From positions 29,177,230 to 29,241,229 of the forward strand of contig CM048854.1 of the NCBI GenBank assembly GCA_026545225.1: a stretch of 64,000 bases of DNA, in the 5' to 3' direction. Shown in pieces: positions 54,114 through 64,000 of the stretch; the stretch's first letter is position 1, and each line of letters opens with the position of its first letter. Source of the stretch: Cornus controversa (Eukaryota; Streptophyta; Magnoliopsida; Cornales; Cornaceae). The notes below the pieces were generated by a model that saw only the letters and a program-made list of their open reading frames with translations, ran no database searches and was not told the origin of the DNA. The translations under genes and the position numbers were made by a program.

Positions 54114-54665
54114 CAAGGAAGGTGCTGGAATTTGGTGAATAGGTGCTTTATGTGCAATGAAGATGTAGAGACTGTCAGTCATCTTCTTTCGCATTGCCCG
54201 GTTACCAGAGAGTGTTGGGCTATGTTGGTCGCTCTTTTTGGTGTTTCGTGGGTTATACCGGAATCCCCTCAGAGTTTGCTTGAGACTTGGAGAGGGTGTG
54301 CTGTGAGGAGGCATGTTCGTGAAGCGTGGAGAGTGGCGCTTCTCTGTTTATAGTGGATGCCGAATTGCGTTTTCCTATCTATCTACTTACCGGTCCGACT
54401 CTTATCATTAAATTCAGGCGAGAGCGGGACAGGCAGTCCTTCGATGGTGTTGAGGTTCCGGTTTGGGTGCTTAAGTTCTCTATTCTCTATACTTTATTCT
54501 TTTGGGTTATGGGTTGGAATTGTAAATCTGTGGAAGATTTAGTTTCTTTTGTGGATTCTTTGGTTGTATAGTAGACCTTCTTGGTCTTGCTTTATTCTTG
54601 GGCTGTGCTCACCTTTTGAGCACTCTTTAATGAAATCTTACTTGTCAAAAAAAAAAAAACATGTT
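54114..54665 (+). mobile_element. L1-type LINE, 3' fragment with 14-bp TSD
   Basis: Flanked by AATGTTTTAATGTG (54100-54113 and 54666-54679). The frame at 54114-54353 reads CFMCNEDVETVSHLLSHCPV, then a frameshift, then RERDRQSFDGVEVPVWVLKF. This is the zinc-binding C-terminus of ORF2, followed by the 3' UTR and poly-A (54648-54659). A few extra bases (catgtt) lie between the A-tail and the right duplication. Confidence 0.85.
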
Positions 54666-54679
54666 AATGTTTTAATGTG

Positions 54680-55678
54680 AAAATTTAAATAGGGGTTGAT
54701 TCAGATTTGTTGGTGGTAATAATTATGCACATGAACACTCTGAGGTTTTGTTCCGAGTGTAAGTGATATTCTTATGTGACTATTTGGGTCTGGATATGTG
54801 TTTCCTATTCCGTTCTTGACAAGCCAACCACTTTTCATCCTTGGAAGCAACCCCACTCCAACCCCCTTAGCTCCTGTTTTTCCCAGCTGCAACGAGAAGT
54901 TAAAAGTTGAAGATTGATGGTTGCTCCATGCATCCGCAGAAAATTATGAGTTATATTGTCTTTGTTTTTCAAAGGGTAGATAGGATGATGGCTAATGGAA
55001 ATCAACTTTCTTTGGTTCTTGGTGAATGATAGGTTTGGCTATAGCTCATGCGCATGTGGAAGGAGATTTTGCTTTTGCTTGTAGTTGGATGGAGAATAAC
55101 AATTATAGCCTTTGGTGTCTGGAGACCTCAGATAACGATTTTAGAGGATTGGACTTGCTGTAGATCCTAGCTATGAAGGATTTTAACATTTAGTAGTTGG
55201 CTAGAAGGGAATTTATCTCGGAATCTTTATCTCCCCTCCCCCTCTTCCCCAACCAAGTTTTCGTGTTGGGTGTTGCTATTTTTTTCTTGTTTTTCCTTAT
55301 TTGCTTTCTATCTTCCTATAGATCTCTTCCTCTTTCCTCCTCCAACCTGACAGAGTTGTTATAGCAAGTTGTTTCTCATTAGTTAGATTGAAGGTGTTAT
55401 AAATTCTCTTGAATAGCCAATGTCGAGCATAAAATAGTCTAGTGCATTGGACACTTGTTCTCCAGTGATAGGTGCAGTCACTCTTAATGAGGCACTAAAA
55501 TGTCAAGATTATGGCTTGTTGCTGTATGTGGCATATGGTTGAGGTGGGGGTAATTTTTACTTCTAATGTCTTTTTCTATAGGTGTTGACCCAATGACATG
55601 AAAATAACGCGAAATATCCAACAAATATATAATTTATATTGATTTTATTAGTCAGATTAATCTTCTAAATTTATCTAA
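54680..55678. other. Low-copy DNA, no gene seen
   Basis: No recognisable coding region or repeat family. A CT-rich patch lies at about 55230-55330. Confidence 0.4.
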
Positions 55679-56267
55679 TCTAGTACCAAAAAAGCACCGA
55701 TACGGATACGGGACACGGATATGACACGACACGGACACAACGACACGGCAGATCCTAAAAAACTAGGATACGGACACGGCGGGGACACGTGACTAATAAA
55801 TATATCTTTTTATATATATGAGATCAATCTAGAAAAATTCACAAATCATAATAATTAATGAGTTATAACAACAATAAATTTATCGTTTAAAGGACGACAC
55901 AATTGAATCTACTCCACAATAATGATAATAGTTGTTTTCTAAACAAAAAAAAATTGAAATATTATATGTTATGACTGCCATATTTTATTAAAAAATTTCA
56001 AAGAAGTCATCATATTTACACTTTATACTATCTTTCTTTTTAAAACTTTCTGAAAACTCCCTAACAATATGACACGCGTGTCGGACACGTGTCCTTGGCG
56101 TGTCTATGCCGTGTCCGTGGTGTGTCCAAAAATAAAAAAATTAGGACACGTATTTTGGCGTGTCCGACACGTGTCGGGGTGTGTCTGACGTGTGTCGGTG
56201 TCCGATATGTGTCCGACACGGATTCTTTGACCTTTTAGGTGTGTCCGTGCTTCCTAGTCTAGTACCA
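55679..56267. mobile_element. MULE-type MITE with 10-bp TSD, 'GGACACGG' family
   Basis: The perfect direct repeat TCTAGTACCA (55679-55688 and 56258-56267) flanks 55689-56257 (569 bp). Ends (AAAAAGCACCGATACGG and CCGTGCTTCCTAG) are imperfect inverted repeats and the subterminal GTGTCCGTGTC stretches are repeated. A 9-10 bp duplication fits the Mutator superfamily. Non-coding. Confidence 0.85.
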
Positions 56268-57615
56268 TTGTTATGACCAAAAATATTTGAAATAAGGTCT
56301 ATTTTTCTTCCCTTTCGACAGAGAAAAATGGAATTAGTTAGAATCAGTAATCTTATGTCATCCTGACCTGTTATAAAAAATTATGTCTGAAATAATATTT
56401 AGTTTTGACAGTTCGGCTGAAATTTCCCAAATAGTATTGTACTTAAGGCGTGGACATTATAGTTTGCCAGTATCTCATGTGGTCCCTCTGTGAATGAAGC
56501 CCTGAGAATCCTAACCAAAATGTTTGATTTGAGCATCAGCTGTTACGGGCATGATTGAATGGTTATGAGGAGAACTATTAGGTGCGTCAAATCATGCGAG
56601 TCTTAACAACGAAAATGGGAAAATTGAAACATTCTTCTGATTAGAGTGATTAAGAGTGCTGCTACTGAGATGAATCTTACCAGAAATCGTAGTTGTGGCG
56701 AGTCTGAAAGCTCCCTGCTCCCACCAAAACACCTTTATCAGCTCCTTTTTTATTTAAGGGAGTCAATTTCAGAAGAAATTGCCTGGATAACTCATTCCGG
56801 AAATAATTCCACTTATATGGGAAATTGGGAAACTTAACTGCTTGATGGTAGCAGTATTATGTAACCCATATAATTTTTGAACTTAGAAGGTTAATGTGCA
56901 CCTTCCCTTTTCATCTCTGTCACATTTTGTTAGACTATGCGCCTGAACTTGCAGCATTCTCGTATTTCTGATCTGTCAAGACAAACGAACTATCTTTTAA
57001 TGGAATATTTTGAAACGTTTGCAGTTTTCTGAAGCTCGCCTTTAACATCACATGTTTTGGGTTTTGGACTTCATTTTCTATTTCTGCAATTGTGAAAGAA
57101 CGGTTAGATCAGTGCATATCTGATTCAAATGACATTATATTTCAAGCAAGATTACAAGAGCTTGACTTTTTTCAGGATTCTATTTCTCCCTTTTGCCTTC
57201 ATATTATCCTGAAATGATCTCTAACGCTTATAAAAAGTGGGGTTCATGTACCAATCTGTGTTGAGACTGCACACAGTTCATCTTGGTTGGAGCCTCCAAG
57301 AGTCTTTCCACCTATGTGCTCATTTAGGACAGATAAGTATGTTTTAATGTAAGGGTTATTTGAGTCATTTTAGTGTTATCTATACATACAACTACATCTA
57401 TATCTCCATCTCCTATTCCCTATCCATCCAAAACCTTCTCTCTGTACAATGATTTGCCACACATACCAGACGGACTCCCAAACCCAATTCTCCGACCTCG
57501 CATCGAGTTGTTCCTCCATAAGCACACCACAGATCGCCACCTTCAGATTGGATGGAGTGGGAGAAACGGAACTATGCACACTACAGTGAGGATGTCTGTG
57601 AAGTAGTAGGCTGCT
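56268..57615. other. Low-copy DNA, no firm gene
   Basis: The plus frame at 56646-56837 has no recognised domain. No TE signature found. Confidence 0.4.
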
Positions 57616-57617
57616 GT

Positions 57618-57657
<40 letters not shown>
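57618..57657. repeat. (TG)n(GA)n microsatellite
   Basis: A compound dinucleotide repeat: about 8 TG units followed by about 12 GA units. Confidence 0.95.
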
Positions 57658-57992
57658 GGGAGTGCAGAGATGGCATTGGAGAGAGACAGACGTAGACAAT
57701 ATGCCGAAGAACTCAGCAAACTACCAAGCAGTACTGACAACACTTGAGTTCTTGGAGAGAGCATATCTGATGCATCCCCACCATAAAATCCATGGATCCC
57801 ATGATCTCAATCTCATCTTATTGAATGGGAAAAATAATCTCATTGTCCATGGATTCTGACCGGTGTACATGTTTTAAATCTAGCTTCTCACTGGAATTTA
57901 TAGACCCCATGGTCACCGATGATTAGTTTTTTTTTTTTCAAATGTTGATGTCCAAGCAAAATGCAATGTTGAAGTGGAGATAGGGAAAAAAA

Positions 57993-58322
57993 GTTGAAAA
58001 TATAAAATGGCAAAAGAGCCTTCACTTGAAATGCTAAATGGCATAAGTTACGGATTTTTATTGTCTAAAAACTGTAGAGACAAGCTTATCCTCCTCCCGA
58101 AGGTGGGGAGGTTAGCGCTCTCCAAATATATATAGTATACATATATATTCGAACGGGGTTGAAAATATAAAATGACAAAAGAGCCTTCACTTGAATGCTA
58201 AATGGCATAAGTCACGGATTTTTATTGTCTAAAAATTGTAGAGACAAGCTTATCCTCCTCCCGAAGGTGGGGAGGTTAGCGCTCTCCAAATATATATGGT
58301 ATACATACATATTCGAACGGGA
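57993..58322. repeat. 165-bp tandem duplication
   Basis: Copy 1 is 57993-58157 and copy 2 is 58158-58322, nearly identical, each with the GC-rich palindromic core cctcctcccgaaggtggggagg and the end attcgaacggg. Non-coding. Confidence 0.88.
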
Positions 58323-58781
58323 GGAAAATGTTGATTTTTTGCTGTAGTAGAACAGTATGTTCAAGAGTCTTTGGAATAACAAGCATGATGATACGAAGAA
58401 ATTGGTTCGCGAGACATAACTCTTGAATTCATACATACTTTTAAAATTTTTTTTATATATTTTCTTAAATTTTATTTTATATTACATTCTTTATCAATAA
58501 ATAGGTATGAAACTTGTAAAAATTACAAAAAAGAAAATAAAAGAAAAGGTATAAGGTATGTTGGCTAGCAGATGAATCACCTTTTATGAGCATATACAAG
58601 CTGCATGTGTCTTCACAAGCTTAGTCTAGCTGAGGATTGTTCGAGATCGTCTCATTTTAATAAATGAGTTCGAATAACAAGTTCAAACATGACTCGTTTG
58701 ATGAATGAACAAAAATGGACTAAACTTTAAAATAGTCTGTGTTCGACCTATTTATGAATAATTTGGTTCATTTGAAGCTCT
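58323..58781. other. AT-rich DNA, no gene seen
   Basis: No domain or repeat family recognised between the tandem duplication and the LINE. Confidence 0.4.
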
Positions 58782-58794
58782 AATCATCAATATG

Positions 58795-58932
58795 ATGGAA
58801 GGAATTGAGAGGGAACTTAGGAATTTAATTTCCTACGTGCATTATGACAGGAGGAATGGAGGGAGGAAAGAGAGGAGCTGCGGGGGTAGGAGGGGGGAAA
58901 GGGAAGGGGGGAAAGATTTGGTGTGTCTATGA
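58795..58932 (+). pseudogene. LINE ORF1 C-terminal remnant
   Basis: 45 codons from the insertion point, rich in Arg/Gly (NGGRKERSCGGRRGEREGG), ending LVCL and TGA at 58930-58932. The TGA overlaps the ORF2 ATG (58929-58931), a compact ORF1/ORF2 junction. The RNA-binding domains of ORF1 are missing. Confidence 0.6.
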
Positions 58933-59963
58933 AGTTTAAAATTGTGTCGTGGAACGTTCGAGGGTTGAACGACCCGAACAAGAGGAGAGTGGTGAAGGTC
59001 TTGATTCATAGGTGGGAGGCGCGTGTCGTTTGCTTGCAAGAATCTAAGCTAGCAGATGTAACAGATGGGGTGATGAGGAGTCTTTGGGGAGGTAGATATA
59101 TTGATTGGGAAGCCCTAGAAGCGGTTGGAACGTCGGGGGGAATTGTGGTCCTTTGGGACAAGAGATGGGTGACAAAAATTGATATGTGGAAAGGAAGGTA
59201 CTCTCTCTCCATTATATTTTCTTTGGAAGAGGACAAGTCCTCTTTGATATTTTCAGGAGTGTACGGTCCGGTTGGGGATGTGGAGAGAAAAGGGTTGTGG
59301 GAGGAGCTGGCTTTGGTTAGATTGAGGTGGTCTGGCCCGTGGTGTGTGGGAGGAGACTTTAATGTGATTAGGAATCCGAGTGAGAGATCCTCAGGAGGGA
59401 GAAGGACTCAAGCTATGTCGGAGTTTTCTGAATTCATTGATTCTCAGCAGCTTATTGACCTTCCGTTGGAAGGTGCTCGATTCACCTGGTCTAATGGCAG
59501 AGACCTTCCTACACTTTCCTGGCTAGACAGATTCCTAATTTCCAGTGATTTAGAGGAGAAGTTTCCGGATGTGGTGCAAGTAGCCCTGGCTAAAGCGGTG
59601 TTGGATCACATTCCCATCTTTTTGGATTGCGGGGGGCTGAGTAAAGGTCGCACCCCTTTCCGATTCGAGAACATGTGGTTAAAAGCGGAGGGTTTCAAGG
59701 ATAGAGTTCAAGATTGGTGGCTTAGTTATGCTTGTAGGGGTAACCCAAGCTACCGTTTGGCCCACAAATTGAAGAGGTTGAAGGAAGATATTAAAAAGTG
59801 GAACAAGGAGGTCTTTGGTAATCTGAATTGGCGCAAAGCTAGAGCCCTTTCCGAGATATCAGATTTGGATCGTAAGGAGGGAGAAAGGGGCCTTAGTGAA
59901 TCGGAGGTCAGCAGGAGAGAGGAGTGCAAAGGTGAGTTTGGGGAGATTGCGGTCATGGAATAA
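58929..59963 (+). CDS. LINE ORF2 endonuclease domain
   Basis: Start chosen at ATG 58929 (MKFKIVSWNVRGLN). The APE-type endonuclease that nicks target DNA appears intact: SWNVRGLN, CLQESK (Glu), GVYGPV, GGDFNVI (Asp, Asn), SWLDRFLIS and LDHIPIF (Asp, His). The frame ends at a TAA (59961) just before the reverse transcriptase linker ISWRQKSRALWLKEGDRNTK, so the stop splits ORF2. Confidence 0.9.
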   Translation: MKFKIVSWNVRGLNDPNKRRVVKVLIHRWEARVVCLQESKLADVTDGVMRSLWGGRYIDWEALEAVGTSGGIVVLWDKRWVTKIDMWKGRYSLSIIFSLEEDKSSLIFSGVYGPVGDVERKGLWEELALVRLRWSGPWCVGGDFNVIRNPSERSSGGRRTQAMSEFSEFIDSQQLIDLPLEGARFTWSNGRDLPTLSWLDRFLISSDLEEKFPDVVQVALAKAVLDHIPIFLDCGGLSKGRTPFRFENMWLKAEGFKDRVQDWWLSYACRGNPSYRLAHKLKRLKEDIKKWNKEVFGNLNWRKARALSEISDLDRKEGERGLSESEVSRREECKGEFGEIAVME

Positions 59964-62570
59964 ATCTCTTGGAGACAGAAATCCAGAGCCTTGTGGTTGA
60001 AAGAAGGGGATCGGAACACGAAGTTCTTTCATAGACTTGCGAATGCTCATAGAAGGGGAAATCATATAGGCACAATACGCATTACTGGAGTCTTGCTGAC
60101 CAGAGCAGAAGACATTCAGAGAGGGATTGTGGCTTTCTATTAGCAGCTTTACACAGAAACCAATAGGTACAGGCCTTTGCTCGGTGGCCTTGAGTTTACA
60201 GGCATTTCGAAGGAAGAGAGTATTTGGGTGGAGAGGCCCTTTGAGGAGGAGGAGGCGGTGGAGGCTCTTCGGAGCTGTGCCGGGGACAAAGCTCCTGGTC
60301 CTGATGGCTTCACAATGGCCTTCCTGCATCAGAATTGGGAAGTGGTTAAATCTGAAGTAATGGAGGCACTCAGAGAATTTCATTCAACAGGGATCTTTGG
60401 AAAGAGTCTTAATGCTTCCTTCATCGCACTTATCCCGAAAAAGGGTGGAGCCGTAGATGCTAAGGACTTTAGGCCACTAAGCTTGGTGGGAGCAATTTAC
60501 AAGCTTTTGCCAAAATCCTAACTAATTGGTTGAAGAGGGTTCTGGACGTGGTGATCTCAGATACTCAGAATTCTTTTGTGGGTGGCAGACAGATCTTGGA
60601 TTCAGTTTTCATTGCCAGTGAGTGTGTGGAGGCAAGGATTAGAAGAAGCATGCCCGGAATTGTTTGTAAGCTAGACATTGAAAAGGCATACGATCATATG
60701 AGCTGGATTTCTTGCTGTATATGCTAGAGAGGATGAAGTTCGGTTCCAAATGGAGAAGATGGATCTATCATTGCATTTCGACAGTTCGGTTCTCAGTTCT
60801 GGTGAACGGATCCCCTGTTGGCTTCTTTCCTAGTTCTCGAGAGGGCTGAGGTAGGGTGATCCTCTCTCTTCTTTCCTGTTTATCATCGTCATAGAAGCCT
60901 TTAGAAAGATGATGAAGAGGGTAGAGGACCTAGGGATTATCAGAGGATTCCAACTAGGAAGAGAACCTAATTGTCTTGTGGTGTCACATCTTTTATATGC
61001 AGATGACACCATTATCTTCTGTGATGCGAGGAAGGATCAGTTGAGGAATTTGAAATACATTTTGATTTGCTTTCAGGTAGTGTTCGGCCTGAAAATTAAT
61101 ATCGGAAAGAGCGAGTTGGTGCCAGTTGGGGCAGTTGAGGGCATTCATGAGTTTGCCAATATTCTTGGCTGCAGAGTCGGGTTCTTTCCAACCTCCTATT
61201 TGGGGATGCCGTTGGGAGCTTCGTCAAGGATGGTTTCAATTTGGGATACAGTCATAGAGCGATTTGAGAGGAGGCTGGCCGGTTGGAAGAAACAATATCT
61301 ATCAAAAGGAGGGCGCATTACTCTCATGAAGAGCACCCTTTCGAATCTTCCAACGTATTACATGTCACTATTCTCAATGCTGATATCAGTCGTCAGAAGG
61401 TTAGAGAGAATCCAAAGTAAGTTTCTGTGGGGCGGTTTAGGGGATGAGTTCAAATTTCATTTGGTAAGATGGAAGAAGGTGTGCCTCCCGATTCAGAAAG
61501 GAGATTTAGGTATAAGGAGGTTAGATATGTTTAACAAGGCACTGCTAGGCAAATGGCTTTGGCAGTTTGGAGGAGAAAGATCCAGATTATGGAGGAGGGT
61601 TGTTGCTAGCCGAAGTGGGGAAGGAGTTGGCGGGTGGTGGTCTTTGGAGTCGACCTTCCCTATGGGGGTGGGGGTATGGAAATGCATTCGGAAAGGCTGG
61701 GATGAGTTCTCCAAACACATCCGTTTTAGGGTGAGGAACGGGAGGCATATTAGTTTCTGGAATGACACTTGGTGTGGGGAAACATCCTTGGCCCGCAGAT
61801 TCCCTAGTTTGTTCATGATCACTTCGAATAGGCAAGCTTTAGTCGTCGACTGCTATTATCTTGATAAAGGTAGTTTGACTTGGGACGTGCACTTTCGTAG
61901 GGCATTCCATGATTGGGAGCTCCTAGAGGTAGCAGAGTTCTTAGCCCTGTTGTACAGTCAAGCGGTTGAGGGGGAGGGGATGGACGAGATGGTTTGGTTG
62001 AGCTCCAAGAGTGGAACTTTTGAGGTTCACTCTTACTATAGAAAGTTATTGGATGTCACGGGTCCCGTCTTCCCTTAGAAGGCAATTTGGAGAACAAAGG
62101 CCCCATTGAAGGTGACTTTTTTTACTTGGACAATTGTCTTAGGCAAGATTCTAACGATTGATAACCTAAGGAGAAGAGGTTGAATTATAACGAATTGGTG
62201 TTGTATGTGCAAAAGGTTGGAGGAAATGGTGGACCATCTTCTTCATTGCCCAGTGGCAAGGGATGTTTGGTACATGTTATTGGTCGCCTTTGGTATAGTC
62301 TGGGTGATTCCAAGATCCACGGCAAATATGATTAAGGCTTGGAGAGGGTGTACAGTAGATAGCCGAGTTAGAGAGGTTTGGAGGGCCACACCCCTTTGTT
62401 TATGGTGGGGTCTGTGGCACGAGAGGAATAGGAGGCGCTTCGAGGACACGGAATCTCCTATTTGGTCTCTCAAATACAATATTTTGAGTTTTTTATTTTT
62501 TTGGGTAAACGGGAGAAATTGTATATCGGGTGATGAAGTAGTCTACTTCATTAATAGCTTAGGCTTATAG
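59964..62570 (+). pseudogene. LINE ORF2 reverse transcriptase and zinc-binding end, broken
   Basis: Motifs in order: [91 protein letters not shown] region with a stop (CAG to TAG near 60850), LLYADDTIIF (catalytic YADD intact), YLGMPLG, FLWGG, and the zinc end CCMCKRLEEMVDHLLHCPVA. Lesions: stop at 59961, a stop near 60140, frame changes near 60515 and 60706, a stop near 60850, stops near 62076 and 62182. It would copy element RNA at the nick in a live relative. Confidence 0.9.
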
Positions 62571-62665
62571 ATGGCCGTGCTCGGCTTTTTGTATCTTCTA
62601 GGGAGCGCTCCCCTCTTGAGCGCGTTCTAATGAATTATTATTTATAAAAAAAAATCATCAATATG

Positions 62666-63356
62666 CATTTATTTGACTTAATAAGAACGATGCATATGGT
62701 ATAACATTTGGAACAATTCTTTTTATTCTTTTGTTAGGTAAGACCGTGCGTACTTTCACAATTGCTCTTTATAAGGACTTGAAATGTCACACCCTCAAAT
62801 TTAAATACAAGTGCATTTAGTCCAATACCTAAATTTCATGCATGACTGCAATCCTAAATCCAGCCACATCTTTAATAAAATTGTACCACCAACTAATAAT
62901 GATATTCCATAAAATAAAATAAAAAAGTCCACAACAAATCCAATATAAACTAGTTAAATCCAACTTTGTACCCGCTATGAGGCTATTGTCGCTACAAAAA
63001 TCACTCGTACTAAAAATTAGACTGAAATAACAAAATAAACTAAATAATATCTATTCCGTCACATTCCAAATCAATGTTTACCTGAAAAATGGTAAAGGGG
63101 TGAGCTCACAAGCTCAATAGGATCCTTGTTTAGCAAATTGATCTTACCTAATGTTTTCGTACGTAAGAGCAACTCACATTAAGTTTGTTAATCATTTTAA
63201 ACCTGTCCTATCCTAGTTAATTAATTTCTCATTAATTAACATTTTCAGTTTTATATAATAATTAATCTCTCATTAGATAACATATCCTTTCTCATATAAT
63301 AATTAATTATTATCTTTAATTATTTTAATTATTATATTTAATTCCAATATCATAAC
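62666..63356. other. AT-rich DNA, no gene seen
   Basis: Runs of TTAATTAATT-type sequence at about 63215-63330. No coding domain. Confidence 0.4.
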
Positions 63357-64000
63357 TAATCCTCTTGATTAACATTTATTAAGTTTCACTTTATAACAAT
63401 GAGCTTCGGGCTCAACAAATCAAAATGGCTCAATCACGACCGTGAGTATAAGGCCATAGGATTGCTCACCTACACACTAATCAATCATAATCATTGTCAT
63501 CCTTGCCTTAATCCCATATGAATGAGGTTAGCCACATGAATTCTCTCTCTTCAATCTTTTCTACTACATGCCATTTCACCTACTATATTTAACTTGTTAA
63601 AGTTATTTTTTATAACCTCATCCCATGTTGTCTTTGTTCGGCCTCTACTTCTCTTACCTTCTATTACAACTAGTCTCTCCCATTTGACTAGCACACTAAT
63701 CAATGTAAACCACAAATATAGAATCATACACTCTGTTACAGCAAACAACGTAAGCAATGAGTATAGGACCAAACTTCCATACTCCAAACAAAGTGTGAAT
63801 CACCTAGGCGTGGACTACTAAAAACACTCCACATGTGGTTGTGTTCCACATCAATGAGACATGCTCAACTAGTCAACCCAATGGCCATATCAACAATAAC
63901 ATTCTCTTTCTTAGATCTATTAAGTAGTTAATCCTCTTGATTAACATTAAGCTCCAAGTCCAACAAATCAAAGTGGCTCAATCTCAATCACAAGTATAGG
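63357..64000. repeat. Direct repeat flanking an RTE tail, cut by the window edge
   Basis: 63357-63455 (taatcctcttgattaac ... caacaaatcaaa.tggctcaatc ... gagtata) recurs at 63929-64000. An RTE tail lies between them. The two copies may be parts of an LTR or tandem repeat that continues beyond the window. Confidence 0.5.
63485..63795 (-). mobile_element. RTE-type LINE, 3' fragment (minus)
   Basis: Minus frame at 63551-63787 reads LVVIEGKRSRGRTKTTWDEV and then KNNFNKLNIVGEMACSRKD, the RTE ORF2 C-terminus. The tail faces 63485. Confidence 0.75.

Larger units (their letters stand above)
58782..62665 (+). mobile_element. Nearly complete L1-type LINE with 13-bp TSD
   Basis: The perfect duplication AATCATCAATATG (58782-58794 and 62653-62665) flanks 58795-62652 (3858 bp). 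The insert holds the last 45 codons of ORF1, all of ORF2 (endonuclease, reverse transcriptase, zinc-binding end), a short 3' UTR (gcgctcccctcttgagcgc) and an A-rich tail. It is 5'-truncated inside ORF1. ORF2 has several stops and frameshifts, so the copy is dead. The three L1 tails at 46701, 51346 and 54114 are relatives with the same C-terminal motif. Confidence 0.93.

Noticed and set aside
57373..57859. Overlapping frames around the TG/GA microsatellite
   Set aside because: Low-complexity Ser/Leu or Arg runs from the microsatellite; no domain and no splice context.

Overview
The window is repeat-dense nuclear DNA of a flowering plant, almost certainly a eudicot. It is AT-rich and has introns. 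Copia and Gypsy LTR retrotransposons, L1-type and RTE-type LINEs, a SINE and several small DNA transposons fill most of it. I saw no bacterial, organellar or viral gene cluster and no CRISPR array. Nearly all open frames come from mobile elements or are chance.

The one host gene I can support is the 3' part of a type II (MIKC) MADS-box gene of the AGL17/ANR1 clade, on the minus strand. Five exons splice in frame: 45683-45744 (62 nt), 35670-35769 (100 nt), 35522-35563 (42 nt), 35329-35412 (84 nt) and 35046-35204 (159 nt, with stop). They encode the K-box and C-terminal domain. The ~9.9 kb intron between the first two holds a Gypsy element, a Copia LTR, a Mutator-like MITE and a hAT-like element. 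The MADS and I-region exons were not found. A weaker plus-strand candidate gene start, split across two mini-exons, lies at 20535-20758.

Layout. 1-1008 is AT-rich. 1009-9799 is a complete minus-strand LTR retrotransposon with a perfect 5-bp target duplication; it has gag and an extra plant-transposon-type ORF but no pol, and carries a GC-rich hAT MITE. 9800-16010 is a decayed Athila-like Gypsy element (minus) interrupted by a solo LTR at 14346-15767. 16011-17334 is a third, solo copy of the first element's LTR. 17335-22484 is low-copy DNA with a possible gag relic and the candidate gene start. 22493-23449 is a hAT-like element. 24871-25335 is an L1 tail. 26347-30769 is a Copia element lacking its 3' LTR. 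31046-31840 is an isolated Copia LTR. 35046-45744 is the MADS-box gene with its TE-filled intron. 46701-48465 is an L1 tail plus a TRIM-like mini-retrotransposon. 49259-50290 is a large foldback structure. 50296-56257 holds RTE tails, two short L1 insertions, a SINE and a MULE MITE. 57993-58322 is a tandem duplication. 58795-62652 is a nearly complete but mutated L1 element with a 13-bp target duplication. The right edge has another RTE tail.

The target-site duplications, read directly, give exact boundaries for eight insertions: 1014-9794, 5212-5674, 14346-15767, 22493-23449, 51346-51684, 51917-52052, 55689-56257 and 58795-62652. Two more are less exact: the TRIM-like element at 47434-48465 (one mismatch) and the L1 tail at 54114-54665 (right edge slightly ambiguous). 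I found no new multi-gene system. The most unusual items are the pol-less gag element with a second ORF, the foldback built of tandem subrepeats, and the TE-inflated MADS gene.
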